A DNA stretch of 64,000 bases from JBHEBG01 sp046557915 (lineage in GTDB: Bacteria > Bacteroidota > Bacteroidia > Flavobacteriales > Flavobacteriaceae): assembly GCF_046557915.1 (NCBI RefSeq), contig NZ_JBHEBG010000002.1, positions 558,001 through 622,000 of the forward strand, in the 5' to 3' direction. Position 1 is the stretch's first letter; every line of letters starts with the position of its first letter. A program made the position numbers and the translations under genes. Positions 8,520-17,304 of this stretch are shown here, piece by piece. The notes beneath the pieces were generated by a model. It saw nothing but the letters and a program-made list of their open reading frames with translations, made no database searches and was not told the DNA's origin.

Positions 8520-9206
8520 ATGAAAAAATTAATTTTAAGCCTTTTTATTTTTACACTTTTTATGATAGATGAACTAGAAGCGCAGGATTGGGCAAACCTC
8601 GCCCAGTTTAAAGATGCCAACGTCGAATTGGGAGCACCAAAGATAGATGAGGAACGTGTAGTGTTTATGGGCAATTCCATTACTATTGGTTGGTTACAGC
8701 TCCTGCCGAGTTTTTTTGATGGCAAACCCTATGTAAACAGGGGAATCAGTGGTCAGACAACGCCCCAGATGCTATTGCGTTTTAGACAAGATGTAATTTC
8801 GTTAGATCCGAAAGTAGTGGTTATACTTGCCGGTACCAACGATATAGCGGGAAACACTGGCCCAATTACACTAGAAATGATTCTCGATAATATTAAATCC
8901 ATGACGGAATTGGCGGAAGCAAACGATATCAGTGTTGTAATTTCGTCCGTATTACCCGCTTTTGATTATCCTTGGAGAACGGGTAAAGAACCTAATAAAA
9001 AAATTCCCGCGTTGAATGCCATGCTAAAAGATTATGCTGAGAAAAAGGGTGTTGTGTATCTAGACTACTTTTCGGCCATGGAGGATGGGAACAATGGTAT
9101 GATTGAAGCCTATGGTTCTGATGGTGTGCATCCCAATGCAAAAGGATATGAGGTTATGTCGCCCTTGGTAGAAAAGGCCATACAACAGGCTCTCAACAAA
9201 AAATAA
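8520..9206 (+). CDS. Secreted SGNH/GDSL hydrolase
   Basis: 228 residues with an N-terminal signal (KKLILSLFIFTLFMIDELEAQ). SGNH blocks are complete: block I VFMGNSITIGW (catalytic Ser in GNSIT), block II Gly in NRGISGQTT, block III AGTNDIAGNTG (Asn) and block V DGVHPNAKGY (Asp and His). The family covers lipases, carbohydrate esterases and acyl hydrolases; the substrate cannot be decided. The next gene starts immediately after its stop codon, so the two are surely co-transcribed. Confidence 0.93.
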   Translation: MKKLILSLFIFTLFMIDELEAQDWANLAQFKDANVELGAPKIDEERVVFMGNSITIGWLQLLPSFFDGKPYVNRGISGQTTPQMLLRFRQDVISLDPKVVVILAGTNDIAGNTGPITLEMILDNIKSMTELAEANDISVVISSVLPAFDYPWRTGKEPNKKIPALNAMLKDYAEKKGVVYLDYFSAMEDGNNGMIEAYGSDGVHPNAKGYEVMSPLVEKAIQQALNKK

Positions 9207-10151
9207 ATGAAAACCGGTGCTTTGCTCAGCATTATGGCATTGCTATCTTTTACAGATCAGCAAGCTCAGGAATCGGGGACCGTACAACCAGCACTCCCCA
9301 TACTTTCCGAATTTTCGAAAGTGCGCGATTTTACCCTGTCGGCCAATACCCGGGAGGCATATGTCACCGTACAAAGTGCTGCTGAAGAAGTATCCGTTAT
9401 AGTGCGCCTTGAAAAAGAAAACGATGTATGGACCCCACCTCAATTAGTCAGTTTCTCGGGTAAATACAAAGATTTGGAACCCTTTCTTTCACCGGATGGA
9501 TTACGTCTGTATTTTGTTTCCAACAGGCCACTGACCACAGATGACACCCAAACAAAGGATTTTGATATTTGGTTTGTAACGAGGAACGGCGAGGGAGATC
9601 CATGGTCTGAACCACAGAATTTGGGTTCCCCGATTAATACCGAACATAACGAGTTTTATCCTAGTCTTGCCAACAATGGAAATTTGTATTATACAAGCGA
9701 CTCCCCTACTGCACTTGGAAAGGACGATATTTTTTTTAGTGAGTTTAAAGATGGGAAGTACAACCAACCTATCGGTTTAGGGGCTACAGTAAATACCGAA
9801 GGTTACGAATACAATGCATATATAGCGCCTAACGAATCTTTTCTGATTTTTGGCGGTTACAATCGAGAAGATGGGCTGGGAAGCGGTGATCTCTATATCA
9901 GTTTTCAGAAGGAGGACGACAGTTGGGAGAAGGCTGTAAACATGGGTGAAGCGGTTAATTCTGCGTATATGGACTACTGTCCGTTTGTAGCTATGGATTC
10001 GTACATTTTGTATTTCACCAGTCGAAGAAGTACAATAAAATCAGAAGGTTTTAAATCCATTGGTGCACTTCAATCTGCCTTAAACACCTACGCCAACGGT
10101 AACAGCCGAATTTATAAAGTATCTATTAAAGACCTTATCGATAAGAAATAG
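9207..10151 (+). CDS. Secreted PD40/TolB-like beta-propeller protein
   Basis: 314 residues; the ATG directly abuts the stop of the GDSL hydrolase gene. A short signal-like N-terminus (KTGALLSIMALLSFTDQQAQ) is followed by at least four WD40-like/PD40 repeats, each with a Y(P)S/F-x-S-x-D/N-G-x-x-L/I-Y-F-T/V-S pattern (PFLSPDGLRLYFVSN, FYPSLANNGNLYYTSD, YNAYIAPNESFLIFGG, YCPFVAMDSYILYFTS). This is the repeat of TolB-type propellers, usually a protein- or glycan-binding platform. Catalytic residues are not evident. A role with the adjacent hydrolase is inferred from coupling. Confidence 0.85.
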   Translation: MKTGALLSIMALLSFTDQQAQESGTVQPALPILSEFSKVRDFTLSANTREAYVTVQSAAEEVSVIVRLEKENDVWTPPQLVSFSGKYKDLEPFLSPDGLRLYFVSNRPLTTDDTQTKDFDIWFVTRNGEGDPWSEPQNLGSPINTEHNEFYPSLANNGNLYYTSDSPTALGKDDIFFSEFKDGKYNQPIGLGATVNTEGYEYNAYIAPNESFLIFGGYNREDGLGSGDLYISFQKEDDSWEKAVNMGEAVNSAYMDYCPFVAMDSYILYFTSRRSTIKSEGFKSIGALQSALNTYANGNSRIYKVSIKDLIDKK

Positions 10152-10208
10152 CTGACCATATTTATCTTTTTGGTACATCTAGTTATGCTATTTTACTAAC
10201 TTGCCCTG

Positions 10209-11216
10209 ATGGAAGATCCTTTAATAAGCATATTGATTCCGGTAAAGAATACGGCCGTTTTTCTACCGGAGTGTTTGGCTTCCATCCAAAACCAAAGTTA
10301 TACCAATTGGGAGGTATTGGCCATTGATGATCATTCTACAGACCTTAGCGCCACAATACTCCATTCTTTTGCAAAAGACGATGACCGGATCAAAGTGTTT
10401 AAAAACGAGGGTACCGGTATCATAAACGCTTTGCGAAAAGCCTATTCCCTATCTTCCGGGGAGCTCATTACCAGAATGGATTCTGACGATATTATGACAA
10501 GGGACAAATTGGAGATCATGGCTGCCAAACTTAAAGAAAAAGGAAAGGGCCATGTTGCCATAGGACAGGTAAAATATTTTTCTGATAGAGGGATCAGCAA
10601 CGGTTATGAACGTTATGAATCTTGGTTAAACCTGCTTACCCAAACCGGAAACAACTATGCTGAAATCTACAAGGAATGTGTTATTCCATCTCCCTGTTGG
10701 ATGGTGTTTAAAGAAGATCTGGATCATTGTGGTGCGTTTGATCATGATCGATATCCCGAAGACTATGATCTTACCTTTCGGTTTTATGAAACAGGTCTTA
10801 AATGCCTACCCTGCGATCGAGTTTTACATCTGTGGCGCGATTACGATACAAGAACTTCGCGGACCAGTGAACATTATGCCCAAAACTATTTTTTAGATAT
10901 TAAACTGTTTTACTTTTTAAGGTTAGAATTTGATAACACTAGGCCCTTGGCACTCTGGGGCGCAGGGAACAAGGGCAAAACAATTGCGCAAGGCCTTATA
11001 AAAGAAAAACTTCCTTTTTATTGGCTGTGCGATAATCCAAAAAAAATAGGTAAAAAAATATACGATCAAGAAATGTTACATTACTCGGATTTGGTAGGAC
11101 TGAACGACCCGCAAAGTATTATTACTGTGGCCAATGAAGAAGCACAGAGCATGATACGAGAGTACTTTACTTCCTTAAATAAACATCCAAAAAACGATTA
11201 TTTTTTCTTCTGTTAG
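10209..11216 (+). CDS. Glycosyltransferase family 2 with C-terminal Rossmann-like domain
   Basis: 335 residues. The first 230 form a GT-A fold of family GT2: N-terminal ISILIPVKNTAVFLPECLASIQ, nucleotide-binding AIDDHSTD, the DxD-type motif RMDSDD and an acceptor-side YPEDYDLTFRF (ED). After about residue 240 a second region begins with PLALWGAGNKGKTIAQGL, a GxGxxG-like motif, ending in short alternating strands and helices. I read this as a small Rossmann-like domain also found attached to other Bacteroidota sugar enzymes. It is probably cytosolic and transfers a sugar to a surface glycan; donor and acceptor unknown. Confidence 0.87.
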   Translation: MEDPLISILIPVKNTAVFLPECLASIQNQSYTNWEVLAIDDHSTDLSATILHSFAKDDDRIKVFKNEGTGIINALRKAYSLSSGELITRMDSDDIMTRDKLEIMAAKLKEKGKGHVAIGQVKYFSDRGISNGYERYESWLNLLTQTGNNYAEIYKECVIPSPCWMVFKEDLDHCGAFDHDRYPEDYDLTFRFYETGLKCLPCDRVLHLWRDYDTRTSRTSEHYAQNYFLDIKLFYFLRLEFDNTRPLALWGAGNKGKTIAQGLIKEKLPFYWLCDNPKKIGKKIYDQEMLHYSDLVGLNDPQSIITVANEEAQSMIREYFTSLNKHPKNDYFFFC

Positions 11217-11304
11217 CACAGGAGCAATTGAGGCCCGAAGGTTAATTTTTTCTAAAAGCTGCTTTTTTCCATCCTTAGCATAAAACATTAAACGGTGAAA
11301 TCAT

Positions 11305-11312
11305 TATATTTG
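11305..11312 (+). promoter_or_regulatory. -7 promoter box (TATATTTG)
   Basis: Exact TAnnTTTG match, 17 bases before the ATG at 11330, separating the BatA-like gene from the glycosyltransferase gene. Confidence 0.5.
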
Positions 11313-11329
11313 CCAAATCAAAATCAGGA

Positions 11330-13249
11330 ATGCAGTTTAAATATCCAGAATTACTTTGGGCCTTATTTCTACTACTGATTCCTATCATTATCCACCTCTT
11401 TCAGCTTCGTAGGTTTAAGAAAACGCCGTTCACCAACGTAAAAATGTTACAAAAGGTGATTGCCCAATCGCGCAAAAGTAGCCGTCTAAAAAAATGGCTC
11501 TTGCTCGCTACCAGACTATTGATGTTGGCAGCCTTTGTTATGGCCTTTGCAAGACCGTTTTTCGCCGAGAAATCAGCCTTAAAAACAAGGGAAACGGTAA
11601 TATTCTTGGATAACTCCTTTAGCATGCAGGCCAAAACGGACAATGGTACTTTACGGGATGCCGCCATCCAAGAACTTCTCAAAAGAATTCCGAGAGACTA
11701 TAATTTTAGCCTTTTTACCAATGAGCAGGTCTTTAGGAATGTCTCTATAAAAGATATCCAAAACGATTTACTTACACTTCCCTATACCTCTAAGCAGCTG
11801 GGATTACGGGAGGTGGAATTGAAAGCCGCTACTTTTTTCAGTGACTCCAAGACTAATATAAAGGACTTTATAGTCATATCCGACTTTCAAAGTAATATGG
11901 TCTCCTACTCGCAAGATACGATCAGCCCGTTTCAAAGGCATCTTGTGCAACTGTCCACAGACAAATTACAAAACATAGCGATAGACACCGCTTATGTAAA
12001 CACCGTATTTGGCGAAAATGTGGAGCTAACTGCTGTCTTATCAAGTAATACGGATTCCGAGACCATGGCGGTTTCTCTTTTTAATAATGACAAACTTATT
12101 GCCAAGACCGCGGCAGACTTCGCCAATGGTAAAAAGGCAGCCGTAGTCTTTTCATTGCCGGGTAATTCGGTCATAAATGGTAAAATAGAAATTTCGGACG
12201 ACGGTCTAACTTATGATAATCTGTTTTTCTTCAATATCAATAATAAAGAAAAAATAAAGGTTTTAAGTATTGGAGAAGGGGCTAGTGATTATTTAAACCG
12301 CATTTTTGAAAAAGAACAGTTTCAGTTTGCCTCATTCAGTCTTAGCGATTTAAATTACAGTCTTTTAGAAACGCAGAACCTAATTATATTAAACGAACCA
12401 AAATCAATACCGAATGCCTTGGTAATGGCGCTAAGGTCTTTTTATTCAAATGATGGAACCTTAGCGATCATTCCTTCCACTGAGGCCGATATTTCTGCTT
12501 ACAATGCCTTGGTGGCCGGTTTGGGCACGGTGTTCACCGATAGATCGGATATTGAACAGAACATTACCGATATTGTTTTTGACCACCCCCTGTACCAAAA
12601 CGTTTTTGAGAAGAAAGTGACCAATTTTCAATATCCAAAAGTCAATAGCTATTACAAGATAAATACAAGGGCACCCCATATTCTTTCATTTCAGGACAAC
12701 CGTCCTTTCCTGATCGGCAACCGTAATCTTTACATTTTCACCTCCTCAATCGGGGAAGCCAATTCCAATTTTAAAAACTCGCCCTTAATAGTACCCACGT
12801 TCTATAACATGGGCATCAATAGCTTACAGATGCCCAAACTATACAACCTCCTGGGTACCACCATAAACGTTGATATACCCACCTCCCTGTCCAAAGACAA
12901 TATTCTTAAAGTTGCTGGCTATGGGGGCGAATTTATACCACAACAACGGTCGCTCCCCAATAAGGTAATATTAACTTTCTTTGAAAATCCTGAGACCAGC
13001 GGTATTTATAGTATTAAGGATAATGATAGTATTATTAAAAATTTGAGTTTTAACTACAGTACGGAAGAGAGCAAGCTTAATTATTTAGATATAAACAATC
13101 TTAGCGCCAGCAGCAAACAAGGTTCCATAGCCGATCTGTTTGAAACTATCGAAAAAGATAGCAGCCTTACAGAGCTTTGGAAATGGTTTGTTACTTTAGC
13201 AATACTGCTAATGTTGGTAGAGATGCTGATTCAAAAATATTATAAATGA
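11330..13249 (+). CDS. BatA-type membrane protein (N-terminal double-TM plus VWA-like domain)
   Basis: 639 residues. The N-terminus has the double-transmembrane BatA signature (FKYPELLWALFLLLIPIIIH, then LLLATRLLMLAAFVMAFARP with RRFKKTPFTNV between). A von Willebrand-A-like domain follows with metal-site motif FLDNSFSMQ (DxSxS). A long extracytoplasmic region ends in a C-terminal membrane anchor (WFVTLAILLMLVEMLI). BatA family proteins are linked to aerotolerance operons and MoxR-type chaperone systems, but no moxR or batBCDE gene is nearby, so this is a solitary member. It may be co-transcribed with the dihydroorotase-like gene 51 bases downstream. Confidence 0.87.
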   Translation: MQFKYPELLWALFLLLIPIIIHLFQLRRFKKTPFTNVKMLQKVIAQSRKSSRLKKWLLLATRLLMLAAFVMAFARPFFAEKSALKTRETVIFLDNSFSMQAKTDNGTLRDAAIQELLKRIPRDYNFSLFTNEQVFRNVSIKDIQNDLLTLPYTSKQLGLREVELKAATFFSDSKTNIKDFIVISDFQSNMVSYSQDTISPFQRHLVQLSTDKLQNIAIDTAYVNTVFGENVELTAVLSSNTDSETMAVSLFNNDKLIAKTAADFANGKKAAVVFSLPGNSVINGKIEISDDGLTYDNLFFFNINNKEKIKVLSIGEGASDYLNRIFEKEQFQFASFSLSDLNYSLLETQNLIILNEPKSIPNALVMALRSFYSNDGTLAIIPSTEADISAYNALVAGLGTVFTDRSDIEQNITDIVFDHPLYQNVFEKKVTNFQYPKVNSYYKINTRAPHILSFQDNRPFLIGNRNLYIFTSSIGEANSNFKNSPLIVPTFYNMGINSLQMPKLYNLLGTTINVDIPTSLSKDNILKVAGYGGEFIPQQRSLPNKVILTFFENPETSGIYSIKDNDSIIKNLSFNYSTEESKLNYLDINNLSASSKQGSIADLFETIEKDSSLTELWKWFVTLAILLMLVEMLIQKYYK

Positions 13250-13300
13250 GTTTAAGGATGAAACAAATTTACCTGAGCTCCACTGCTATAATCGAATGAA

Positions 13301-14554
13301 ATGAAGGTACTATTAAAGTCTGTAAAAATCATAGATGTCGCCAACAAAGGGCTTCATCTTAAAAAACGGGATATTTTAATAAACGATGGAACCATTGAGA
13401 AAATTGGGGTTAATCTGCCTACTACCAAAAACACCAAAACAATCACCTTTAAGAATTTGCATGTATCCATAGGATGGTTCGATAGTAGTGTCTGCTTTGG
13501 AGAACCCGGCTATGAGGAGCGAGAAACGATTTCCAACGGCCTTACCGTTGCTGCAAAAAGTGGCTTTACGGATATTGTACTAAACCCCAATATAAACCCC
13601 CTTCCCGACTCTAGTTCCGACATTGTATTCCTTAAGAACATGGCCAATGGGAGTGCTACAAACTTATACCCTTTAGGAACTTTGACGGTTAATGGCGAAG
13701 GACAAAAACTGGCAGAGCTTTATGATATGGGAAATGCCGGAGCCGTTGGGTTTTACGACTTTAAGAAGTCCGTTGAAAATTCTAACCTAATGAAAATAAG
13801 CCTTCAATATGCCCGCAATTTGGATGGGTTGGTACATTCCTTTCCAATGGATATGTCCATTGCTGGCAAAGGGTTGGTGCACGAAGGGGAGACTTCTACC
13901 AGGCTTGGACTTAAAGGTATTCCGGCGCTGGCAGAAGAGCTTAGAATTGCCCGCGATCTTTTTATCTTGGAATACACAGGAGGAAAATTACATATACCAA
14001 CAATTTCTACGGCCAATGCCGTTAGGCTTATCTCCGATGCCAAAAAGAAAGGTTTAGACGTAAGTTGCAGTGTAGCGCTACATAACCTCTGGTTTACGGA
14101 AGAGGTATTGACCGATTTTGACTCCAATCATAAAGTAATGCCTCCATTACGTACTAAAAAGGATAGTAAAGCCCTTTTAAAGGGTTTAAAAGATGGTGTA
14201 ATCGATTTTGTAACCAGTGATCATACCCCCATGAACATAGAAGAAAAAAGGGTAGAATTCGATAATGCCGCATATGGAACCATAGGTATTGAAAGCGCTT
14301 TCGGAATCCTGAACCAATTGGTACCTACAGAAATGGCCGTGACTTTACTTACTAAAGGCAGAGAACGCTACGGAATAGAGGAGCCACTATTAAAAGAAGG
14401 CAACAAAGCGTGTTTAACGCTTTTTGATCCTGACGCCACATTCCAATTTGGGGAAAACGATATCCTTTCCACCTCAAAGAATACCATGTTCCTGGGACAG
14501 CCTATTAAAGGTAAGGTCTACGGGGTAATATGCAACGGTAAAACAATAATTTAA
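13301..14554 (+). CDS. Dihydroorotase-like protein lacking the HxH metal motif
   Basis: 417 residues with the amidohydrolase/class I dihydroorotase layout: KKRDILINDGTIEKIG, the loop FGEPGYEERETISNGLTVAAKSGFTDIVLNPN, LKGIPALAEELRIARD, LHIPTIST, VALHNLWFTEE, TSDHTP and a C-terminal LTLFDPD. The canonical DxHxH motif before the GEPG loop is replaced (DSSVCFGEPG), so both histidines are missing. Downstream His and Asp positions are still present. It could be a non-catalytic subunit, as for the inactive dihydroorotases that support aspartate transcarbamoylase, or have a different function. No other pyrimidine gene is close. Confidence 0.82.
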   Translation: MKVLLKSVKIIDVANKGLHLKKRDILINDGTIEKIGVNLPTTKNTKTITFKNLHVSIGWFDSSVCFGEPGYEERETISNGLTVAAKSGFTDIVLNPNINPLPDSSSDIVFLKNMANGSATNLYPLGTLTVNGEGQKLAELYDMGNAGAVGFYDFKKSVENSNLMKISLQYARNLDGLVHSFPMDMSIAGKGLVHEGETSTRLGLKGIPALAEELRIARDLFILEYTGGKLHIPTISTANAVRLISDAKKKGLDVSCSVALHNLWFTEEVLTDFDSNHKVMPPLRTKKDSKALLKGLKDGVIDFVTSDHTPMNIEEKRVEFDNAAYGTIGIESAFGILNQLVPTEMAVTLLTKGRERYGIEEPLLKEGNKACLTLFDPDATFQFGENDILSTSKNTMFLGQPIKGKVYGVICNGKTII

Positions 14555-14596
14555 GTATCTTTAAAGACAAATTACCAACCCTTAAATAATATAATA

Positions 14597-14914
14597 ATGG
14601 ATGAAAAAACGATCAACGAAGGAAAAACAATGGCAATTATAAGCTATATCACCCTTATTGGAGTGCTTATTGCCTACCTCATGAACAACGATAAAAAAAA
14701 TGCCTTTGCCAAATTTCATATTGGACAAGCCTTACGAGTATGGCTTTTAGGTGTTGTATTGGCCATTGGTGGAACCATGTTGGTAATATTTACGGGCATT
14801 GGGGCTTTTGGCTATCTAAGTTGGGTAGCATGGATCCTTGCCGTGCTGGGGCTTGTTAATGCAGTAAACGGTAAGACAGAGAAAGTACCGTTGGTAGGTT
14901 CTATAGGTGAATAA
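14597..14914 (+). CDS. Small DUF4870-like membrane protein, first of two paralogues
   Basis: 105 residues: EGKTMAIISYITLIGVLIAYLMN, then KKNAFAKFHIGQALRVWLLGVVLA, a glycine-rich hydrophobic span and a final span ending AVNGKTEKVPLVGSIGE. The FH(I/T)xQA motif between the first two spans is typical of DUF4870/TIC20-like small membrane proteins. Three to four membrane spans are predicted. Function unknown. A paralogue follows 60 bases downstream with the same EGKTxAII start and FHxxQAxxL motif. Confidence 0.75.
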   Translation: MDEKTINEGKTMAIISYITLIGVLIAYLMNNDKKNAFAKFHIGQALRVWLLGVVLAIGGTMLVIFTGIGAFGYLSWVAWILAVLGLVNAVNGKTEKVPLVGSIGE

Positions 14915-14974
14915 AACCCAAAACCTTTTTAAGATTGTAGTTTCTGGAAGTAACCAGACCCCCAATTGAATATA

Positions 14975-15298
14975 ATGAACGAAGCAAAAGAAGGTAAGAC
15001 TACGGCAATTATTGCGTATATGACCATGGTTGGCGCTTTGATAGCCATTACCATGAATCTGGAACCCAAAAATGAATTTGCCCGTTTCCATACACGGCAA
15101 GCATTTGGACTACATCTCATTTTTTTGGCGGTTGCGCTTTTTTTAAGCCAATGGTACAATACCTATGCCTGGTACGGATTGTACGTTTTCTACATTGTCC
15201 TTTGGTTTTACGGTTTTATAGGGGCCTTAAACAATAAAAAACAATCGGTCCCCGTCTTAGGGGACTACTTCCAGAAATGGTTCACCTTTATTCAATAG
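14975..15298 (+). CDS. Small DUF4870-like membrane protein, second paralogue
   Basis: 107 residues from the ATG at 14975; a TTG three codons upstream is less likely. It repeats the layout of the gene before it: EGKTTAIIAYMTMVGALIAI, NEFARFHTRQAFGLHLI, a hydrophobic Trp/Tyr-rich stretch and a C-terminal LNNKKQSVPVLGDYF. The pair looks like an old tandem duplication. The esterase gene starts one base after its stop codon, so the two are translationally close and probably co-transcribed. Function unknown. Confidence 0.75.
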   Translation: MNEAKEGKTTAIIAYMTMVGALIAITMNLEPKNEFARFHTRQAFGLHLIFLAVALFLSQWYNTYAWYGLYVFYIVLWFYGFIGALNNKKQSVPVLGDYFQKWFTFIQ

Positions 15299-15299
15299 T

Positions 15300-15956
15300 A
15301 TGACCACTGCTCCCTTATCATTGGAACATTTGATCCGTCCTTCGTCCTTAAAAGAAGGTAGACCCCCAGTACTTTTTATGTTTCATGGCTATGGAAGCAA
15401 TGAAGAAGATCTTTTTTCTTTTGCGCCAGAATTACCCCCGGAACTTTGTATAATATCCGTTCGTGCCCCGTATGCGTTAGAACCTTTTGGCCATGCGTGG
15501 TATGCCATTAATTTTGATGCAGAGTATGGCAAGTGGAGTGATGACGAACAGGCAAAAATATCTCGGGATAAAATTATAGCTTTTATAGAAGAAGCTTGCA
15601 GCACTTATCATTTAGATCAAAACAATATAAGCTTGTTGGGGTTTAGTCAGGGTACCATTCTTGGCTATGCCGTGGCACTTTCTTATCCCACAAAATTTAA
15701 GAACCTTATTGCACTTAGTGGGTATATCAACGAAAATTTACTGATTGCCAGCACCGACGCCGAAAAACCAGACTTAAATATTTATGCGTCTCACGGCACA
15801 GTAGATGAGGTTATTCCTGTAAGTTGGGCGCAAAAAGCGCCAGAAGTACTTAAAAAAATGGGGATTTTACATACCTATGAGGAGTTTCCAATGGGCCATG
15901 GTGTATCTCCCCAGAATTTTTATGCCTTCAGCAAGTGGTTAAAGGATAGGATTTAG
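15300..15956 (+). CDS. Carboxylesterase/phospholipase-type alpha/beta hydrolase
   Basis: 218 residues without a signal peptide. Alpha/beta hydrolase features: FMFHGYGSNEEDLFSFAPEL, nucleophile elbow GFSQGTILGYAVA (Ser about 117), Asp in HGTVDEVIPVSWA and His in EEFPMGHGVSP. This is the pattern of the YpfH/carboxylesterase 2 group acting on short acyl esters; physiological substrate unknown. The start lies one base after the upstream stop, and its last four bases overlap the convergent gene's stop codon. Confidence 0.92.
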   Translation: MTTAPLSLEHLIRPSSLKEGRPPVLFMFHGYGSNEEDLFSFAPELPPELCIISVRAPYALEPFGHAWYAINFDAEYGKWSDDEQAKISRDKIIAFIEEACSTYHLDQNNISLLGFSQGTILGYAVALSYPTKFKNLIALSGYINENLLIASTDAEKPDLNIYASHGTVDEVIPVSWAQKAPEVLKKMGILHTYEEFPMGHGVSPQNFYAFSKWLKDRI

Positions 15957-16459
15957 TTGCTTCGGGTATATAATAGGTGGTCAACCAAAGTAAAGTCTAC
16001 ACCTAAATTATCCTTAAGCTCATAATTGATGATTATTTCTCCCCAATGTTTCCCATCCGAAAAATCGGCCAAAATCCATTTATGGTTAAGGATCTTTATT
16101 TTGTTGATTTTAAAGTCGCTCTGCATGCCCTCGTAGGGTATTAGGGGGTTATCGCCTTTGGTCTCGTTTGTCTCCAGCAATTTATCGGCAATGTACCTAG
16201 ATGGGTCTTGGAGCTTTAGATGATCATAGTAAGCCAAGGCATCATCGTTGTTATCCAAAGAAAAATATTGCATGTCCAACACCTTTAGCTGTAAAGTTTG
16301 TACGGTATCGTTCATAGTCTTCTGAAGTTCTTCATTTTTGGATTTTAAGCTATCTATTTGTTCATTTTTATCAGAAACCATGTTACCGGCACTAACAAAT
16401 TGATACAAACTTATAAGGGCGGCAAAAATGAACAGATATAAAAAAATCTTACTTTTCAT
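15953..16459 (-). CDS. Membrane-anchored protein with short coiled coil, unknown function
   Basis: 168 residues: N-terminal anchor (KSKIFLYLFIFAALISLYQFV), then a coiled-coil stretch (about 28-65; DSLKSKNEELQKTMNDTVQTLQ as heptad-like pattern) and a soluble C-terminal domain ending HWGEIIINYELKDN. No known family recognised with confidence. It overlaps the convergent esterase by four bases at the stop codons and lies 12 bases after the MBL hydrolase on the same strand, so it is probably co-transcribed with that gene. Localisation: inner membrane facing the periplasm is most likely. Confidence 0.72.
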   Translation of the reverse strand: MKSKIFLYLFIFAALISLYQFVSAGNMVSDKNEQIDSLKSKNEELQKTMNDTVQTLQLKVLDMQYFSLDNNDDALAYYDHLKLQDPSRYIADKLLETNETKGDNPLIPYEGMQSDFKINKIKILNHKWILADFSDGKHWGEIIINYELKDNLGVDFTLVDHLLYTRSN

Positions 16460-16471
16460 GGATATATATGC

Positions 16472-17236
16472 TTAGAGGTCCAAAACCAAATTATCGTATG
16501 CCAAATGTACGTTTTTTGGTAATTTTTTCTCCACCTCTTTGTGAAAACCCAAAAGGTGGCTGATATGTGTAAAATAGGCTTTTTTTGGTTTTATTAACGC
16601 TACAAATGCTAAAGCCTCTTCCAAATTAAAATGTGAGTGATGGGGTTCTTCCCTTAATGCATTGACCACCAATACTTGGGCATTTTTTATTTTTTTCAAT
16701 TCCTCATCTTCTACCGTCTTAATATCCGTGAGGTACACAAAATCTAAAATCCGAAAACCAAAGACCTGTAGTCTATTATGGAAAGCCTCTATGGGAATGG
16801 CCTCTAGATCACCTATTTTAAATGCGCTGTCCTTGGTAATGAGGTTAACTTCCACAGCCGGTGCTCCTGGGTATCTGTTTTCATCGGCAAAAATGTAGTC
16901 GAATCTCCTTTTTAATGAGGTTGCCACACGTTGGTGGGCATAAATAGGAATATCGCCCTGACGAAAAAAAAACGGTCTTATATCATCTATACCGGCAGTA
17001 TGATCGGCATGTTCATGGGTAAAAAGAATACCATCCAATTTAGACACTTTATGGGTCAACATCTGTTGCCTAAAATCGGGGCCGCAGTCTATTACGTAAT
17101 TGTAATTTTTCCATGAAATCATCACAGAAACGCGTAGTCTTTTATCCCTTGGATCTTTACTTAGACATACCGGATGAGTGCTCCCAATTACGGGTATTCC
17201 CTGCGATGTTCCGGTACCCAAAAAAGTAATTTTCAA
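16472..17236 (-). CDS. MBL-fold metallo-hydrolase (PhnP-like)
   Basis: 254 residues. N-terminal FLGTGTSQGIPVIG is typical of PhnP/RNase Z-like MBL enzymes. The metal-binding motif THEHADHTAGIDD is complete (HxHxDH), with further ligands in the regions YLTDIKTV, REEPHHSHF and THISHLLGFH. The PhnP group cleaves cyclic phosphodiesters; here no phn genes are adjacent, so substrate is unknown. There is no signal peptide. A -7 box lies 18 bases upstream of the start. Confidence 0.9.
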   Translation of the reverse strand: MKITFLGTGTSQGIPVIGSTHPVCLSKDPRDKRLRVSVMISWKNYNYVIDCGPDFRQQMLTHKVSKLDGILFTHEHADHTAGIDDIRPFFFRQGDIPIYAHQRVATSLKRRFDYIFADENRYPGAPAVEVNLITKDSAFKIGDLEAIPIEAFHNRLQVFGFRILDFVYLTDIKTVEDEELKKIKNAQVLVVNALREEPHHSHFNLEEALAFVALIKPKKAYFTHISHLLGFHKEVEKKLPKNVHLAYDNLVLDL

Positions 17237-17254
17237 CCCCTTATCTATTTATTT

Positions 17255-17262
17255 CAAATTTA
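17255..17262 (-). promoter_or_regulatory. -7 promoter box for the MBL hydrolase (TAAATTTG on minus strand)
   Basis: TAnnTTTG on the minus strand, 18 bases before the start codon at 17236. It is back to back with the plus-strand box at 17297. Confidence 0.45.
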
Positions 17263-17296
17263 TAACTTATTTATTTAATACATTGGTCATTCTTTT

Positions 17297-17304
17297 TAAC
17301 TTTG
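17297..17304 (+). promoter_or_regulatory. -7 promoter box (TAACTTTG)
   Basis: Exact TAnnTTTG match 20 bases before the ATG at 17325. It supports that ATG over the longer frame starting inside the divergent gene at 17178. Confidence 0.5.
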
